DNA of 64,000 nucleotides from Salvator merianae. Lineage: Eukaryota; Chordata; Lepidosauria; Squamata; Teiidae. The DNA is taken from the NCBI GenBank assembly GCA_003586115.2, contig QVOM02000071.1:1446033-1510032 (forward strand). Direction: 5' to 3'. Below, piece after piece: positions 1 to 11,395 of the stretch (its first letter is position 1; every line of letters starts with the position of its first letter). Under the pieces are notes generated by a model. It had not been told where the DNA came from. It did not search any database and saw nothing but the letters and a program-made list of their open reading frames with translations. A program made the position numbers and the translations under genes.

Positions 1-2122
1 GAACCCGTAATGCACCTTGGTATTCCGTGGAGTTACGGGCAATGAAACAGGAAGGTCAACGGCTAGAGCGCAGGTGGCGTAAATCCCGCTGTGAATCTGA
101 CCGAACACAGGCTAGAAGACATTATCGTGCCTATCATGTGGCAGTGATGGCGGCAAAAAGATCTTATTTCTCCGCCACCATTGCGTCCTCAAGTAACCGT
201 CCAGCAGAGCTCTTCCGAATAGTAAATGGCCTTATAAAATCATGCCCAAGAAAACAAGGGCAATTACCTTGTAATATCTGCTGTGATGAATTTGCAAGTC
301 ATTTTGAGGGCAAGGTCTCTCAGATTCGTGAGGGATTGGATGCCATGGTTGAGAATAATCCAGAGGAAGTGTCCAGAGAACCGTCTGGTCCAGTTAGTTT
401 GGATCAGTTTTAATTATTGCAGCCTGAGGATGTGGACAAGCTGCTTGCTAGAGTTCAACCTACTACATGCCCTCTAGATCCTTGCCCTTCTTGGTTGATA
501 AAAGCATGCAAGGAGGCTATGACCGGATGGGTTCAGGGAGTAGTAAATGCCTCCTTGAGAGATGGGGTGGTCCCACTGGCTCTTAAAGAGTCAGTGGTAT
601 GGCCCGTCCTCAAGAAGTCCTCCCTGAATCCAGATGATTTAAACAACTATCGCCCGGTGGCCAACATACCATTTTTGAGCAAGGTATTAGAGAGTGCCGT
701 AGCTGTTCAACTACAAGCATGCTTGGAAGAAGCTGATTATCTAGACCCATTTCAATCTCGCTTCAGGTCTGGTTACGGCACAGAAACCACCTTGGTCGCC
801 CTACTTGATGACCTTCTCTGGGAGAAAGACAAGAGGAATGCATCCCTATTGGTTCTCCTGGATCTTTTGGCAGCTTTTGACACCATTGACCATGATATCC
901 TTCTGGAGAGTCTACGGAGTTTAGGACTTGGAGGCACTGTGTTACAGTGGTTCCGCTCCCATCTCCGAGGCCAATTCCAGAAGCTAGTTGTGGGAGATTC
1001 CTGCTCATCATCCAGGGAACTCAGGTGTGGGGTTCCTCACGGGTCAATCTTATCTCCCATGCTTTTCAATATCTATATGAAGCCGCTGGGGGAGGTCATC
1101 AGGAGATTTGGAGTCAGATGTCATCAATATGCAGATGACACCCAGCTCTACATATCTGTACCATCTGAATCAGGACAGGTGGTTGAAGTGTTGGACAGGT
1201 GCCTGGAAGCAGTAATGGGCTGGATGAGGGCCAATAAATTGAAGCTGAATCCAGACAAGACGGAGGTACTGTGTGTCAGAGGGTCTCGGGTCCATGAAGT
1301 TAGAAGGCACCTGACCCTTGGTGGGGTTGCTTTTCCCTTGAAAGGACAAGTGCGGAATCTGGGTGTACTCTTGGACTCTACGCTTACCCTTGAAACTCAG
1401 GTGGAGGCGGTGGCCAAGAATGCATACCTCCGACTATGGCTGATTCGCCAACTACGACCTCTTCTGGACAGAGATAATCTGGCCACAGTAATCCATGCTT
1501 TGGTAACTTCCAGATTGGATTACTGTAACGCGCTTTACATGGGGCTGCCCCTGAAGATGGTTCGGAAGCTGCAACTGGTGCTGAATGCAGCAGCAAGACT
1601 GCTGACTGGAACAGCTGGCCGGATACATATCATGCCGGTCTTAAAAGAGCTGCATTGGCTACCAATTTGCTACCGAGCCCAATTCAAGGTGTTAACCTTA
1701 ACCTAGAAAACCCTAAATGGCTTGGGCCCCAAATACCTAAAGGAGCGTCTTCTCCCATAGCAGCCTGCCCGTGCCTTAAGATCTGCAGATGAGGCTCTCC
1801 TGGTTGTATCACCACCTTCAACAGCTAAAGGGGTGGGCACCCGGGATAGGGCCTTTTCAGCGGTGGCCCACAGACTGTGGAACACTTTTCCCCCTGAGGT
1901 GCGTCAAGCTTCCTCACTTTACATCTTTAGGTGAGCAATAAAGATGCACTTATTTACCCTTGCCGTTGCCTAAAGGTACAGCTTTCTCTCCCTACTTTCA
2001 GGCTACTGTTTTATCGCATGAGTTTTTATGAGTTTTTGTTTTGTTTGTTTTAATTGTTGTAACCCTCCCTGAGACCTTCGGGTATAAGGCGGGATAAAAA
2101 TGCAGATAAATAAATAAATAAA
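1..2122 (+). mobile_element. L2-clade LINE, 5' end cut by window edge
   Basis: Non-LTR retrotransposon of the L2 clade. The window opens inside the linker between the endonuclease and the reverse transcriptase. RT motifs can be read in order: NNYRPVANIPF, a DLLAAFDTIDHD block, CGVPHGSILSPMLFNIYM, and the catalytic HQYADDTQLY near 1120-1150. A C-terminal HWLPICYRAQFKV block follows near 1650-1690. The 3' UTR ends with a GGCGGGATAAAAATG block and an (AAATA)n-like tail at about 2095-2122. The copy is dead. Compared with its close relative at 21480-24890, it has a TAA near 411 where the relative has CAA, a TAG near 1704 where the relative has TAC, and a TAG near 1757 where the relative has TAT. 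The L2 assignment rests on motif style and the tail, so CR1-group is certain and L2 is likely. Confidence 0.88.
27..1706 (+). pseudogene. L2 ORF2 fragment (linker plus reverse transcriptase), two pieces in one register
   Basis: Two open stretches, 27-413 and 417-1706, form one decayed L2 ORF2 interrupted by a single TAA at 411-413. The first covers the endonuclease-RT linker (the RLERRWRKSRCESDRTQ-type block shared by all L2 copies here). The second, about 429 codons, holds the whole RT palm, including the YADD box. The endonuclease is outside the window. Reading stops at a TAG inside the C-terminal domain, followed by further stops. This is not a host gene. Confidence 0.85.
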
Positions 2123-2689
2123 TGGACAGTAAAGGAAAGGGGTAATAGCAACTCTGTAATCTGAACTGATACCTTTTCAAATCTGCTAGGAGCAAGGCCA
2201 AAAAGCAGAAAACCTAAATTTATTTCCATTTGCTCTTTAGCAGGTGCAAGTTTGCTGACAGCATTGCTGGCCAGCTCCATCCTGAGTGGGTGTTAGGAAA
2301 AATTAGGTAACTAGCCTCTTGCTTGGCTCTGACATGCACCTGTTCCTAGGATTAGCACAATCCTAAACCATGTGATTTGCAGGGATATTGGATTGAAGTG
2401 AGGGCTGTCACTTTTCCAGCCCTTACTCATGGACCTCGGGTGGATCTTCCTTCTCAAGAAAACCTCATGGAAAAGCACTACAGGAAAAATATGACACTTT
2501 AAGAACACACACACACACACATCCCAAGTCAGAAGGTGTCTGATATGTTTCTGGAGAATAGCGAGGTGCAAGTACATGTAGCTCCAGAAAGAGAGAAGCA
2601 GTTCAGCCAAAGCCAAAAGAATGCCAAGCTATGGAGGTAGCTTGTGGTGAAACAAAAGTCTGATGCTGTAAATAACAATATTGCATAGA
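2123..2689. other. LETM1 intron, no gene recognised
   Basis: Between the L2 tail and the Bov-B element I see no recognisable gene or repeat family. The only simple repeat is a short (AC)n run at about 2506-2521. Minus-strand open stretches here (2311-2616, 2050-2280) have no family resemblance and look like chance. Confidence 0.5.
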
Positions 2690-5012
2690 AACCTGGATTG
2701 TAAGTTCTATGAACTCAGGTAAGCTGGATGTGATCAAACGGGTGATGGCAAGATTAAACATCAACACCTTGGGAATCAGTGAGCTAAAATCAATGGGAAT
2801 GTGTGAATTTAATTCAGATGACCATTATATTTACTTCTGCAAATAAGAATTCCTTAGAAAGAATGGAGTAGCTTTCATGGTCAATAAAAGGGTGAGAAGA
2901 GCACTATTAGAGTATAATCTCAAAATGACAGAATGATCTCTATTTGAATCCAAAGTAAACCATTTAGCATCATAGTAATTCAAGTCTGTGCCCCAACTAC
3001 TGATCTTGAAGAGGTCAATTCTACATGTCCTAGAAATAACACCAAATAAAGATGTCACTTTCATCATAGGGGATTGGAATGCTAAAGCAGGAAATCAAAA
3101 GATAACTGAAATAATAGTTGGAGTACAGAATGAAACTGTACTCCTTGGAGTACAGAATGAAACAGAGCAGAGGCTAATAGAATTTTGTTAAGATATCACG
3201 CATCATTGCAAGCATTCTTTTCCAACCGCCTAGAAGGCAAATCCATACCGAAATCTGATTGATCATAAGCTTTGCAGCCGAAGATGGAGAAGCTCTGTAC
3301 AGTCAGTAAAAATAAGACCTGGAGTTGACTGTGGCTCAGATCATGAGCTTCTTATTGCAAAATTAAGATTAAAAATGAAGAAAGTAGGGAAAACCATTAG
3401 ACCATAAAGGTATAGCCTAAATAACATTCCTTATGAGTATGCAGTAGAGGTGATGAATAGATTTAAGGGATTAGATCTGGTAGAACTTTGTATGGGAGAC
3501 AGCAACAAAAAAAATCCCAAAGATGTGGCAAGTGAGAAAGGGAAAATATACCCAACTGAATGCAGATTTCCTGAGAATAGCAAGTGGGCCTTAGAATGCA
3601 TTGCTAACAATGGAGCTAACAGAGGTGATGGAATTCTGACTGAACTATTTAAAATCCTAAAAGATTATGCTGTTAAAGTATTCCATTCAGTATGCCAACA
3701 AACTTGGAAAATTCAGCAGTGGCCATGGGATTGGAAAAGGTCAGTTTATGTTCCAATTTCAAAGAAAGGCCAAGAATGTTCAAACTACCAGACAGTTGCT
3801 CTCATTTCACATGCTAGCAAGTTTATGCTCAAGATTCTGTAAACTAGATTTCAGCAATATGTGATCTAAGAACTAGAAGAAGTGCAAGCTGGTTTTTGGA
3901 GGCAGAGGAACTAAGGATTAAATTGCCAGCATTTGCTGGATTTTGAGGGAAACAGGACTTCCAGAAAAACATCTACTTCTGCTTCATTGACTATGCTAAA
4001 GCCTTTGATTGTGTGGAGCACAACAAATTCTGGCAAATTTTTAAAGAGTTGGGAGGACCAAATCACCTTACCTGGCTTCTGAGGAACCTCTATGAGGGTC
4101 AAGAAATAATAGAACAACATGGAACAACTAATTAGATTAAGATTGGGAAAGAGTATGACAAGGTTGCATTTTGTCACCCTATTTATTTAATTTATATCAG
4201 AGTATATTATGAGAATTGCCAAACTGGATTAATCTAAAATCAAAACTAAGATTGTTGGGAGAAAAGTCAACACAGATATGTAGATGATACCACTTTGATG
4301 AGAGTGAAGGAGGGTAAAAGAGGGGAATGCAAAAGCTGTCTTGAAGTTCAACATTAAAAAAAAAACCTAAGATCATGGCATCTAATCTCATCACTTCCTG
4401 GCAAATAGAGGGTAAAGATATGGAAGCTGTGTAGAATTTTATTTTCTTGGTTCAAAGATCACTGCAGATAGTGAGTGCAGCCATGAAATTAAAAGATGCT
4501 TGCTCCTTGGAAGGAAAGCTATGTCAAACCTAGATAGCATACTAAAAAGCAGAGACATCACCTTTCTGATAAAGATCTGTTTAGTCAAAGCTGTGGTTTT
4601 CCCAGTAGTAATGTATGACTATGAGAGTTGGATCATAAGGAAGGCCGAGTGTCAAAGAACTGACGCTTTTGAATTGTGGTGCTGGAGAAGAATTCTGAGA
4701 GTCCCTTGGTCTGCAAGGAGATCAAATGAGTCAATACTAAAGAAAATCAACCCTAACTGTTCACTGGAAGGACAAATACTAAAATACTGAAGCTTAGGTA
4801 CTTTGGCGACATAATGGGAATACAGGACTCCTTGAAAAAGACCCTGGTGCTGGGAAGGAAATGGCAGAGCATGAGATGAATAGATGATGTCATGGAGGCA
4901 ACAATTGTGAGCCTGGGAAACCTCAAGAGATAGTGGAGGACGGGGGGCCTGGCGTGCTGAGGGCTGTGGGGTTGCACAGAGTCGAACATGACTACATGAC
5001 TGAACAAATCAT
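2690..5012 (+). mobile_element. Bov-B (RTE clade) LINE, degenerate, with internal deletion
   Basis: RTE/Bov-B retrotransposon in the same orientation as LETM1. The endonuclease start is readable near 2705-2850 (NSGKLDVIKR, ISELK, FNSDDHYIY), followed by IIGDWNAKAGNQKI and QNETEQRLIEFC at 3060-3190. The RT has FIDYAKAFDCVEHNKFW at about 3985-4035 and a C-terminal LLGRKAMSNLDSILKSRDIT block followed by FELWCWRRILRVPW at 4500-4715. The 3' end at 4960-5010 keeps the Bov-B terminal block (GCACAGAGTCGAACATGACT). About 170 codons are missing between RFKGLDLVE (near 3480) and the RT start (near 3590). There are many stops and frameshifts. The 3' end lies about 85 bp before a LETM1 acceptor. Bov-B is common in squamates and ruminants and is a known horizontally transferred family. 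Confidence 0.92.
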
Positions 5013-5061
5013 GCTATTAATGAATGGACTTCAATAGCTGGCTTTTTAATTAACTGCTTAG

Positions 5062-5253
<192 letters not shown>

Positions 5254-5381
5254 TAGATTAAAAGTTTAATGCTTGATTTTTTTTTCAAATTGATTTGGGT
5301 GAGTTCTGTTTCTTGTATAGAATTTCACAACCTATATAATGCTGAAACCTGTGCCACTAGAAACTGTTCTGTTTTTTGTTT

Positions 5382-5416
5382 GTATGTTTGTATGTATGTA
5401 TGTATGTATGTATATG
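5382..5416. repeat. (TGTA)n microsatellite
   Basis: About eight imperfect TGTA/TTTG units in the intron 140 bp after the LETM1 transmembrane exon. A simple repeat; no function can be read from it. Confidence 0.9.
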
Positions 5417-5630
5417 CTGTTCTTTATCGGAAGGACCCAGGGAAGGTCACAACAATGAAAAGATAAAATCGATCTGTTGCCATCTCCAAAGAGGTGCAGC
5501 AGTGGGGATGCCTCATAAAAACAGGTCAGTTCTTATCAAAAAGTGATTTCAAGATTAAATATTTAATTGGCTATGAACACTCCACAATAAGCAGTGTCCA
5601 ACAACAGTGGTAGCTACACCATAGTAGATA

Positions 5631-5987
5631 CAGTAGAGTCTCGGCTATCCGACATAAACGGGCGGGCTGATAGTCGGATAGCCGAAACGGTCAGATAATC
5701 CAGAGGGAGACAGAAATCAACGCAAAAGGAATCCCTCCCTTCCCATTGAGTTTTCTCCTCTCCCGCTCGCTGCCTGATTTACCCTACTCTGTCAGCGCCG
5801 CGCTTGGGGGCGTGTTTTGGGGCGAGGTTTCACTCGCCCTTCTCTCCTTGCCCGTCCCGTCACGGCCGCCATGTTTGGGGGCGTGTCTGGGGCGCGGAAA
5901 TGCCTACAGCCATGCCCCCAAGCAGCCGCGACGTCGGATAATCCAGAATGTCGGATTACCGAAGGACGGATAATCGAGACTCTACTG
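5631..5987. mobile_element. 357-bp TA-target MITE (Tigger/pogo-like), copy 1
   Basis: Short non-autonomous DNA transposon. The terminal inverted repeats start CAGTAGAGTCTCGGCTATCC and end with the complement ...CGAGACTCTACTG. They are flanked by TA at 5629-5630 and 5988-5989, the target duplication of the Tc1/mariner superfamily. The TIR style resembles Tigger/pogo elements. The interior is GC- and CpG-rich and contains at 5702-5795 a palindromic module also found in the hAT-like element at 54168-54862. It has no transposase coding. Open stretches here on either strand (5746-5973, 5792-6004) follow from high GC and are not genes. A second copy of the same length lies in opposite orientation at 56406-56762. 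Confidence 0.9.
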
Positions 5988-5989
5988 TA

Positions 5990-6389
5990 TATAAAACATT
6001 TCAATCTGAGCGTGCCCAGCAGAAAGTAACCCTTGTAATATGCCCACTAATTCTATATGTACACCTCAAATGAATAAAAGTTGATTGATTGCTTTAAATA
6101 CGACATTCCTTCCCCTTAATTTATAAATACACACCATATTTAGCCGATTATGCATAGACTTCTGTCTTGGCTTAGGTGTTCAATTAAAATTATGTGACAC
6201 TGCTTCCAGCGAGATTGGCACACTTTCGTGTCCATTGGGAGGTTCCTGAGTCAGTGGAACATTTAACTCCATCTGATTCCAAGGGAGCCTCCAACACCAC
6301 CTCCTGGTCTGAACTAGGTACTCATGACTGTATCTGTGCTCTGCAAACACTTCTTAAGATGTACTTAATTTTTGTGAGGTGTTGATTAC
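5990..6389. other. Intron, no gene recognised
   Basis: AT-rich intronic sequence between the MITE and the integrase remnant. It could include the LTR or 3' part of the minus-strand Ty3-like element, but I see no clear LTR ends. Confidence 0.35.
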
Positions 6390-7310
6390 AGTTCCTCAGG
6401 TACTTGTACAGGAAAATCAACTCCTTGACTGTCACTGGGTGTCAGTAACCCTGGGCAAACCCATATTTGATCTACATGCTAATGAATATGTGCACCGTCC
6501 TCTAATTTCACCCACCATGATGCAGGTCCTGCTTCCATCACAACATGCCCTCCAAGTTACCCACCTCTTTTAGCAAAATTACCTACATAAACAACATCAC
6601 TCACTGTTATAATCTGTGTCCTCACTATCTGGGAATAACATTTTTTTGTTTTCCTTGGTGTTCTTTCCGTTAGGGCTCTTTCTTTTCCTCCATCAGGATG
6701 GAATAAATCCAATTTGAAACATAACTGGTGCCCTAGCAATAATTCTGCTGTTGACTGACTTGTTATAGTCTAGGATGTAATCCTCTCCTGGAAGAGGAAG
6801 CAAGCTAATTTAATTTCCAAATTCCCATGCACAGTTTTAAGCTCCTTCACTATTTGGACAGCACTTTCAACTGATCCATTGAAGACAGGGTAATACAGGG
6901 CTGTTGGAATATGTTGGATTTTAAGTTTATTCATGAACTCCCAAAAGAGTTCATTAATAAATTGAGGCACACTGTGACTCATAACCACTTCATGTAATCC
7001 AAAGGTAAAAAGGTAAGGCAGAGTCTATAAGCGGTGGCTTCTGCTGCTATTAATCCATTTAGAATGGGCATCTAAAACGACCAAGAGTGCCAAAAAAATC
7101 TATATGCAGTTTTGACCATGGGTGTTGTAGCCATTCTCATGGGCCCAAAGGCTTGTTTGGGAACTTATGTCTAGAAGGTTGACATATTTTATACTACCCT
7201 GCTATCAACTCAATTTCCTTATCAATTCTGGGCTACCAAACATAACTGTAAGCTAAATGCTTTCATACATATAATGCCTGGGTATCTTTTTTGTAACAAT
7301 GTCAAAAACC
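6390..7310 (-). pseudogene. Ty3-like (Metaviridae-type LTR retroelement) integrase remnant
   Basis: Minus-strand decayed integrase. Reading from high to low coordinates, a VVLDAHSKW block (near 7070) is followed by HSVPQFINELFWEFMNKL (6988 downward) and YYPVFNGSVESAVQIVKELK, which corresponds to the usual YHP-x-NG-x-AE-x-VQ catalytic-core end. After FLFQERITS comes a C-terminal stretch (6739-6557) with LCFKLDLFHPD and VVYVGNFAKRGG, similar to the post-core tail of these integrases. The metal-binding Asp/Glu positions are partly replaced (HSVPQF where SDNGPQF is usual). Several stops show that it is inactive. Its RT and gag are not recognisable nearby on this strand. Confidence 0.7.
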
Positions 7311-10300
7311 CATTCCAACACTTAGGAGGGATAACCATTGTAGACCAAATCAACACACATGCTTCTTGAACACTCAGGGAGTCTCATCATCTTTAGTAAG
7401 GTTGTAAGTCAGAGTCCCACATCCCTGCCTTTTTCCTAAGCTATTAAGGAGCAGTGCATTGAGATATACTGGTCAGGGGGGAAAGCTCTCCCAGGCACAC
7501 TCTAAGAGCAGGACATTTTGGCTATTGGCTTTAAAAATAGAGAATTAACCAGAGTGACCCACAAAAATACAAACAGGCAACCAACAGCAAGACAGAATAA
7601 GAGTTTCTTCAATAAAAGTAACAAAAGTTTATTAAAACCCAGCAGAAAGGCTCAAAAATCCATAAAATACCAAGAACTATCAAAATCAGCTGTTTTATCA
7701 GTGTCAGGCCGTCACTTGCAATGCAGTGCCTTTTTCCCAGTAGATGGCTCATGGCAGGCTTTAATTGTGCGTGTGCAAGGCTCTGCCCCATCCGTAAGGC
7801 TAGAGCTGCCTGTATGAATGATTTAAAGGTCAAATGAGGTAAAATTTGACCAATGGGAGAAAAAGAGGCTGTTGCAGGGCAATCAGAGGGATAAAACCAA
7901 CCCTCTGGTATGATTGCAGAATCTTTGGTCTCAACCCAGGAAGCACACAGTTCCTGTAAAATGTCCCAGATTGTGCTAAATTGAAGATTGGAGGCTGCAG
8001 GGCTCGTCATGAGAACGTCTTAGTGGAAAAATTAAGGTGCAAAGTCTCATGACAAGCAGCAAACTTCTGACAGGGAGTGGTGTGGGAGATTCAAAGTCTG
8101 GGCTTCCCTCAGGTGGTGAGGATGACAGCTAGCAGTGTGGATGATGGTTCCAGTGTGGAGATCTTGTGTCAGCTGAAGGTTGATTAAGTACCATGCTGGA
8201 CCCTCACTCAGGAGATCTTTTATTACAAATCTAACCTTGGAAGAAGGACTTCAAAGGGACTCCTACAGGGCATAGATAGTGAGGACCATAAGAGTCAGTG
8301 GGAAATTTAAAACAGACCCAGCATGACTTGTGGGTTGTGTGACAATGTGCATGCTTGTTGAAAAAATTAAGTTTGTGGTGTGCAGCTCCAGCTGTTTACA
8401 TGCTGAGTAGCTATCACACCTCTGGGCTATGCTAATGCCTCTTGATTTCTTTCTGGAACAGAAACAATAGGGTAGCAAACAGAATCACAAAGCCAGTCAT
8501 CTGGGTGACATTGCCTGTCTTTCTGATTATAGCAGAGCTGACCAACATCTTGATAGTAGCATTGTTTCCAAAAGGAGAGCTGTCTTTAAGGCTGAAGCAC
8601 TGACTTGGGCATATCTGGCAAGGGACGGCTGCAAGGAGTATCTGCATAACCCATAGCTATTCCAAATGTATACAGTATTCAAAATGATAATCATGTCCTT
8701 GACAAAGCTTAGGGTGCATCTTCAAATCCTATAATATGTCAGTAAGTGCATTGATTCCTCTTCTCAAAAAAGACCCACTAATAGTTTATGATGCAAATGA
8801 GGAAGAAAATGTCTATCAAATGTCCACAGCAGCTGATTATGTTCACAGACTGTGGGGTCTGCAGGAGACATACAACCACAGTTCTGGGAGAAGCAGTCAG
8901 CTGAGGGCCACTGCTCTTGTCCCCAGCTTTTGAAGACAGAACATTGGCTTGAGCCAGTCTCGAGTAGTGAAGATAGTCCCATTATTCCAGACATGGCCAC
9001 TGATCTGTCTAAAGTGGTTCCAACTAGTTCAGTAATGATGATGGTGTCTATTAGTGAAATCTCAGGTACAGAATCTCCTAGTGTCATCACCAGGGAGGTA
9101 CAGTGACAAGATACAGTTAATGTCTGTCTCCTCTATCCAGTGACAGAAGATGGGGGGGACAGACTATATCACAGAAAGATCCCACTACTACCATGACTGA
9201 GGCACCTGGTGGCGCTCCAGTGGGAACAGTAGAGCTCTCAGGAAGTATTTGGCAAAAGCTAGTAATTTTGGAGTGGCTATGTTGGAGGTGTTGGGTACAG
9301 TCAGCTGCTTAGTATGGAGAGAAGCACAGATGGTGCAGGAATATGGCTGGGCAGAGGAATACCCAGAACTGTTGCTGCAGGGATTGCGAGCTTTATACTA
9401 TTAGTCAGCTTGATATGTATGTAGAGGTGGAACCAGAGTACATTGAACAATATGAAGAACCCATTGGTCAATATGTATTTTTCAGGATTTGGTGGGTGTG
9501 TACCTTCTGGGGCCCATCTATGCGACCTCAAGGGATAGAAGAGATAAAGATTAACCAAGCACAGGGCAACATGCAGTCACAATGTCTAATGCGTCCCCAG
9601 TTTCATGGTAAGAGGCATTGCTGACTCTAACTCTGGTCTCAGCAAACCAGGGACCAGCCCTCTGAATTACAGCTTGGCTGGTTAAACTAGTACTGTCCCT
9701 AATCTAGTTGGTTTTGCCTGCACAGCCAGTTGCTCCACCTGCTGGACTGGCTGCTCCAGTTGTTCCACCTGTTAGGCCTGCTGACCACCTCCCATACTTT
9801 GAAGACTGGCATCATCAGCTTCCCATCTACAACATCTTGTGGCATCCATCCAGTCTCCAGTAGTAATTCTAGCCACACAAGTATCAGTACCAGTCTCAGT
9901 ACTTATTCCCAGGGCTATACCTGACCCAGAACTGGCCTTAAGACTGAGACTGTGATTTCTTCCACCCAGATGACAATATCCAGTTGGATACCCATAGATA
10001 CCACTACAATGAATAAAGCCTTCCTTTTATTCACTTTAGAAGTTCTTGATTTCTACTGAAGTCACAAGTTGCCAGGAATTCTTATCTAATTTTCCAAACA
10101 ACTGAGATGGGTCTGTGATAGTATAATTGCTAATCATAGAGGTGGTAGAGGAGGCTACGATGCCAGAGGGCGAGCAGGCAGCTAGCAGCCAGAGGAGACA
10201 CTGTGGTAGGGCTACCAACTAAGAAGTTCAAAGGGCTTTGTTAATTCCCCGGTGTTGGGAGCACAACCCCCTGGCTGTGGATCATGGCATGACGACAATA

Positions 10301-10440
10301 GAGGCAGTGAACCACGTGATGGGCTGGATGAAAATCTCTCCAGGCTGGATCAAATCCCAGTCTCATGTATACAAATTGGTGAGGACTAATCCTGCAAAAA
10401 GAATGTAACTCCCATCTCGGGGAGCTGTGGGCGAGAGAAG
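7311..10440. other. Unresolved region, possibly remains of another LTR element
   Basis: No host gene is recognisable over about 3 kb. Weak hints of a decayed retroelement on the + strand are acidic, Pro/Ala-rich stretches near 9180-9620 and 9720-9840 (for example PVAPPAGLAAPVVPPVRPAD, which looks like a gag linker). There is also AATAAA at about 10012 followed by a short stretch ending CTGAAGTCACA (10070), like an LTR R-U5 end. I could not find matching LTRs, a protease or an RT. Open stretches such as 8736-8933, 8852-9106 and 9343-9624 are under 100 codons and unassigned. Confidence 0.35.
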
Positions 10441-10479
10441 GAGAGAAGGAGTCCCGAAGTCTGAAGGAGGCGCCGCCGC

Positions 10480-11395
10480 CGCTGTGGCTGGCTACGAGAA
10501 TTTGCTGTGGGATGCAGACTTGTGAGGTGGCGGAGCGGAAGCAGCAGGACAACGGAGGGCAGAGCTCAGCCTCGGCATGTCTGACCGGATGGTCCAGCTG
10601 AACGAGGAAAAACTCCTGCTGGGGGAGAGGCTGCGGAGCCTGGCGGGGAGGAGGCTGCAGGACCTGATAGAGCAGCTGAGTCTCCGGGCGTGGGAGAGGG
10701 AGACGGACGCGGCGGGAACGGAGCAGCCGCCGCCTACGGTACCGCGGGCTGGAGCCGCGTCGCCTGTGACTGAGAATTTGCTACAGCTGAAGGGTGAGAA
10801 TGTGCGGGTGAGGAAGAAGCTGCGGACCGTCCTCGTCAGCAGGAAGGAGCGCCTGGCCAGAGTCCGCTCGCCAGAGAGAGAACTGGGGGGTCCTCTGGAG
10901 GCCTGGGAGCCCGGAGGAGATCCTGCCCTCCCGAAGCGCAGCCTGGAGGCAAGGAAGGCCGCGGCTTCTGTCTGGCGAGGGCACTTCGTCTCCCTCAGCC
11001 AGCTGCTTCCCGCGGAGCAGCCTGGCCTTCAAGGGCCTCCTGGGGAAGAAGAGGACTCCGCTGGGACCCCATTGCGAGTTATGAGCCAGGGGCTGCAGCA
11101 GAGCCTGTGGGAGAAGGACCTCCATGTTGCAGCCCTACAGGCACGCCTCAAGGACCCTTTTTTGGCCCCTGAATACCAGGCCCTGCCGGATTGGGTCTCT
11201 GAGAGCTCCGAAGCAGCTGCTCCCGTGACTTGGGGGGGGGGAGCAGGGCCGAGGAGTAGGGCCCAGGGGAAGAGCTGAGGGCTGCCCTGGAAGAGAAGGT
11301 TGGCACCCTGGAGCAGGGCCGGGAGCTGCTTCAAGCAACTACAGGAGGCTCTGGCTGCCCAGGAGGAGGCCGTGGAGTGGGTGTGGGAGGAAGAG
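10480..11395 (+). pseudogene. Giantin-like (GOLGB1-like) coiled-coil fragment, broken
   Basis: GC-rich stretch with a 233-codon open frame (10577-11278) and similarity running past both ends. Seen: AELSLGMSDRMVQLNEEK, a block ENVRVRKKLRTVLVSRKERL, LQQSLWEKDLHVAALQARL, and, after frame breaks near 11276 and 11332, ELRAALEEKVGTLEQGREL and QLQEALAAQEEAVEWV. From memory these follow, in the same order, a segment of vertebrate giantin (Golgi tethering coiled coil) with MVQLNEEK, a KENEQRKRKLQAALINRKEL-like block and ELEEKILALEKEKEQLQKKL. The composition is strongly heptad-like. It ends abruptly where the T-rich 5' end of an L2 begins. It is clearly not an intact gene. It might be a retrocopy, a duplicated piece of the large giantin exon, a related coiled-coil gene, or a captured 5' part of a LINE. 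Confidence 0.5.

Noticed and set aside
763..1011. Minus-strand open stretch, with similar ones at 1384-1596, 23557-23805 and 24178-24390
   Set aside because: They are antisense shadows of L2 reverse-transcriptase coding sequence and recur only because the L2 copies recur.
5746..6029. Several GC-rich open stretches on both strands, repeated at 56392-56647
   Set aside because: They lie wholly inside the two 357-bp MITEs, occur on both strands and follow from CpG-rich composition. No protein family is recognisable.
10577..11278. Intact host gene, or the L2 ORF1
   Set aside because: Similarity continues beyond both ends through frame breaks, so it is not an intact gene. The wording follows giantin-like coiled coil rather than a known LINE ORF1, and no equivalent precedes the L2 at 21480. 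The idea is kept only as a pseudogene or captured fragment.
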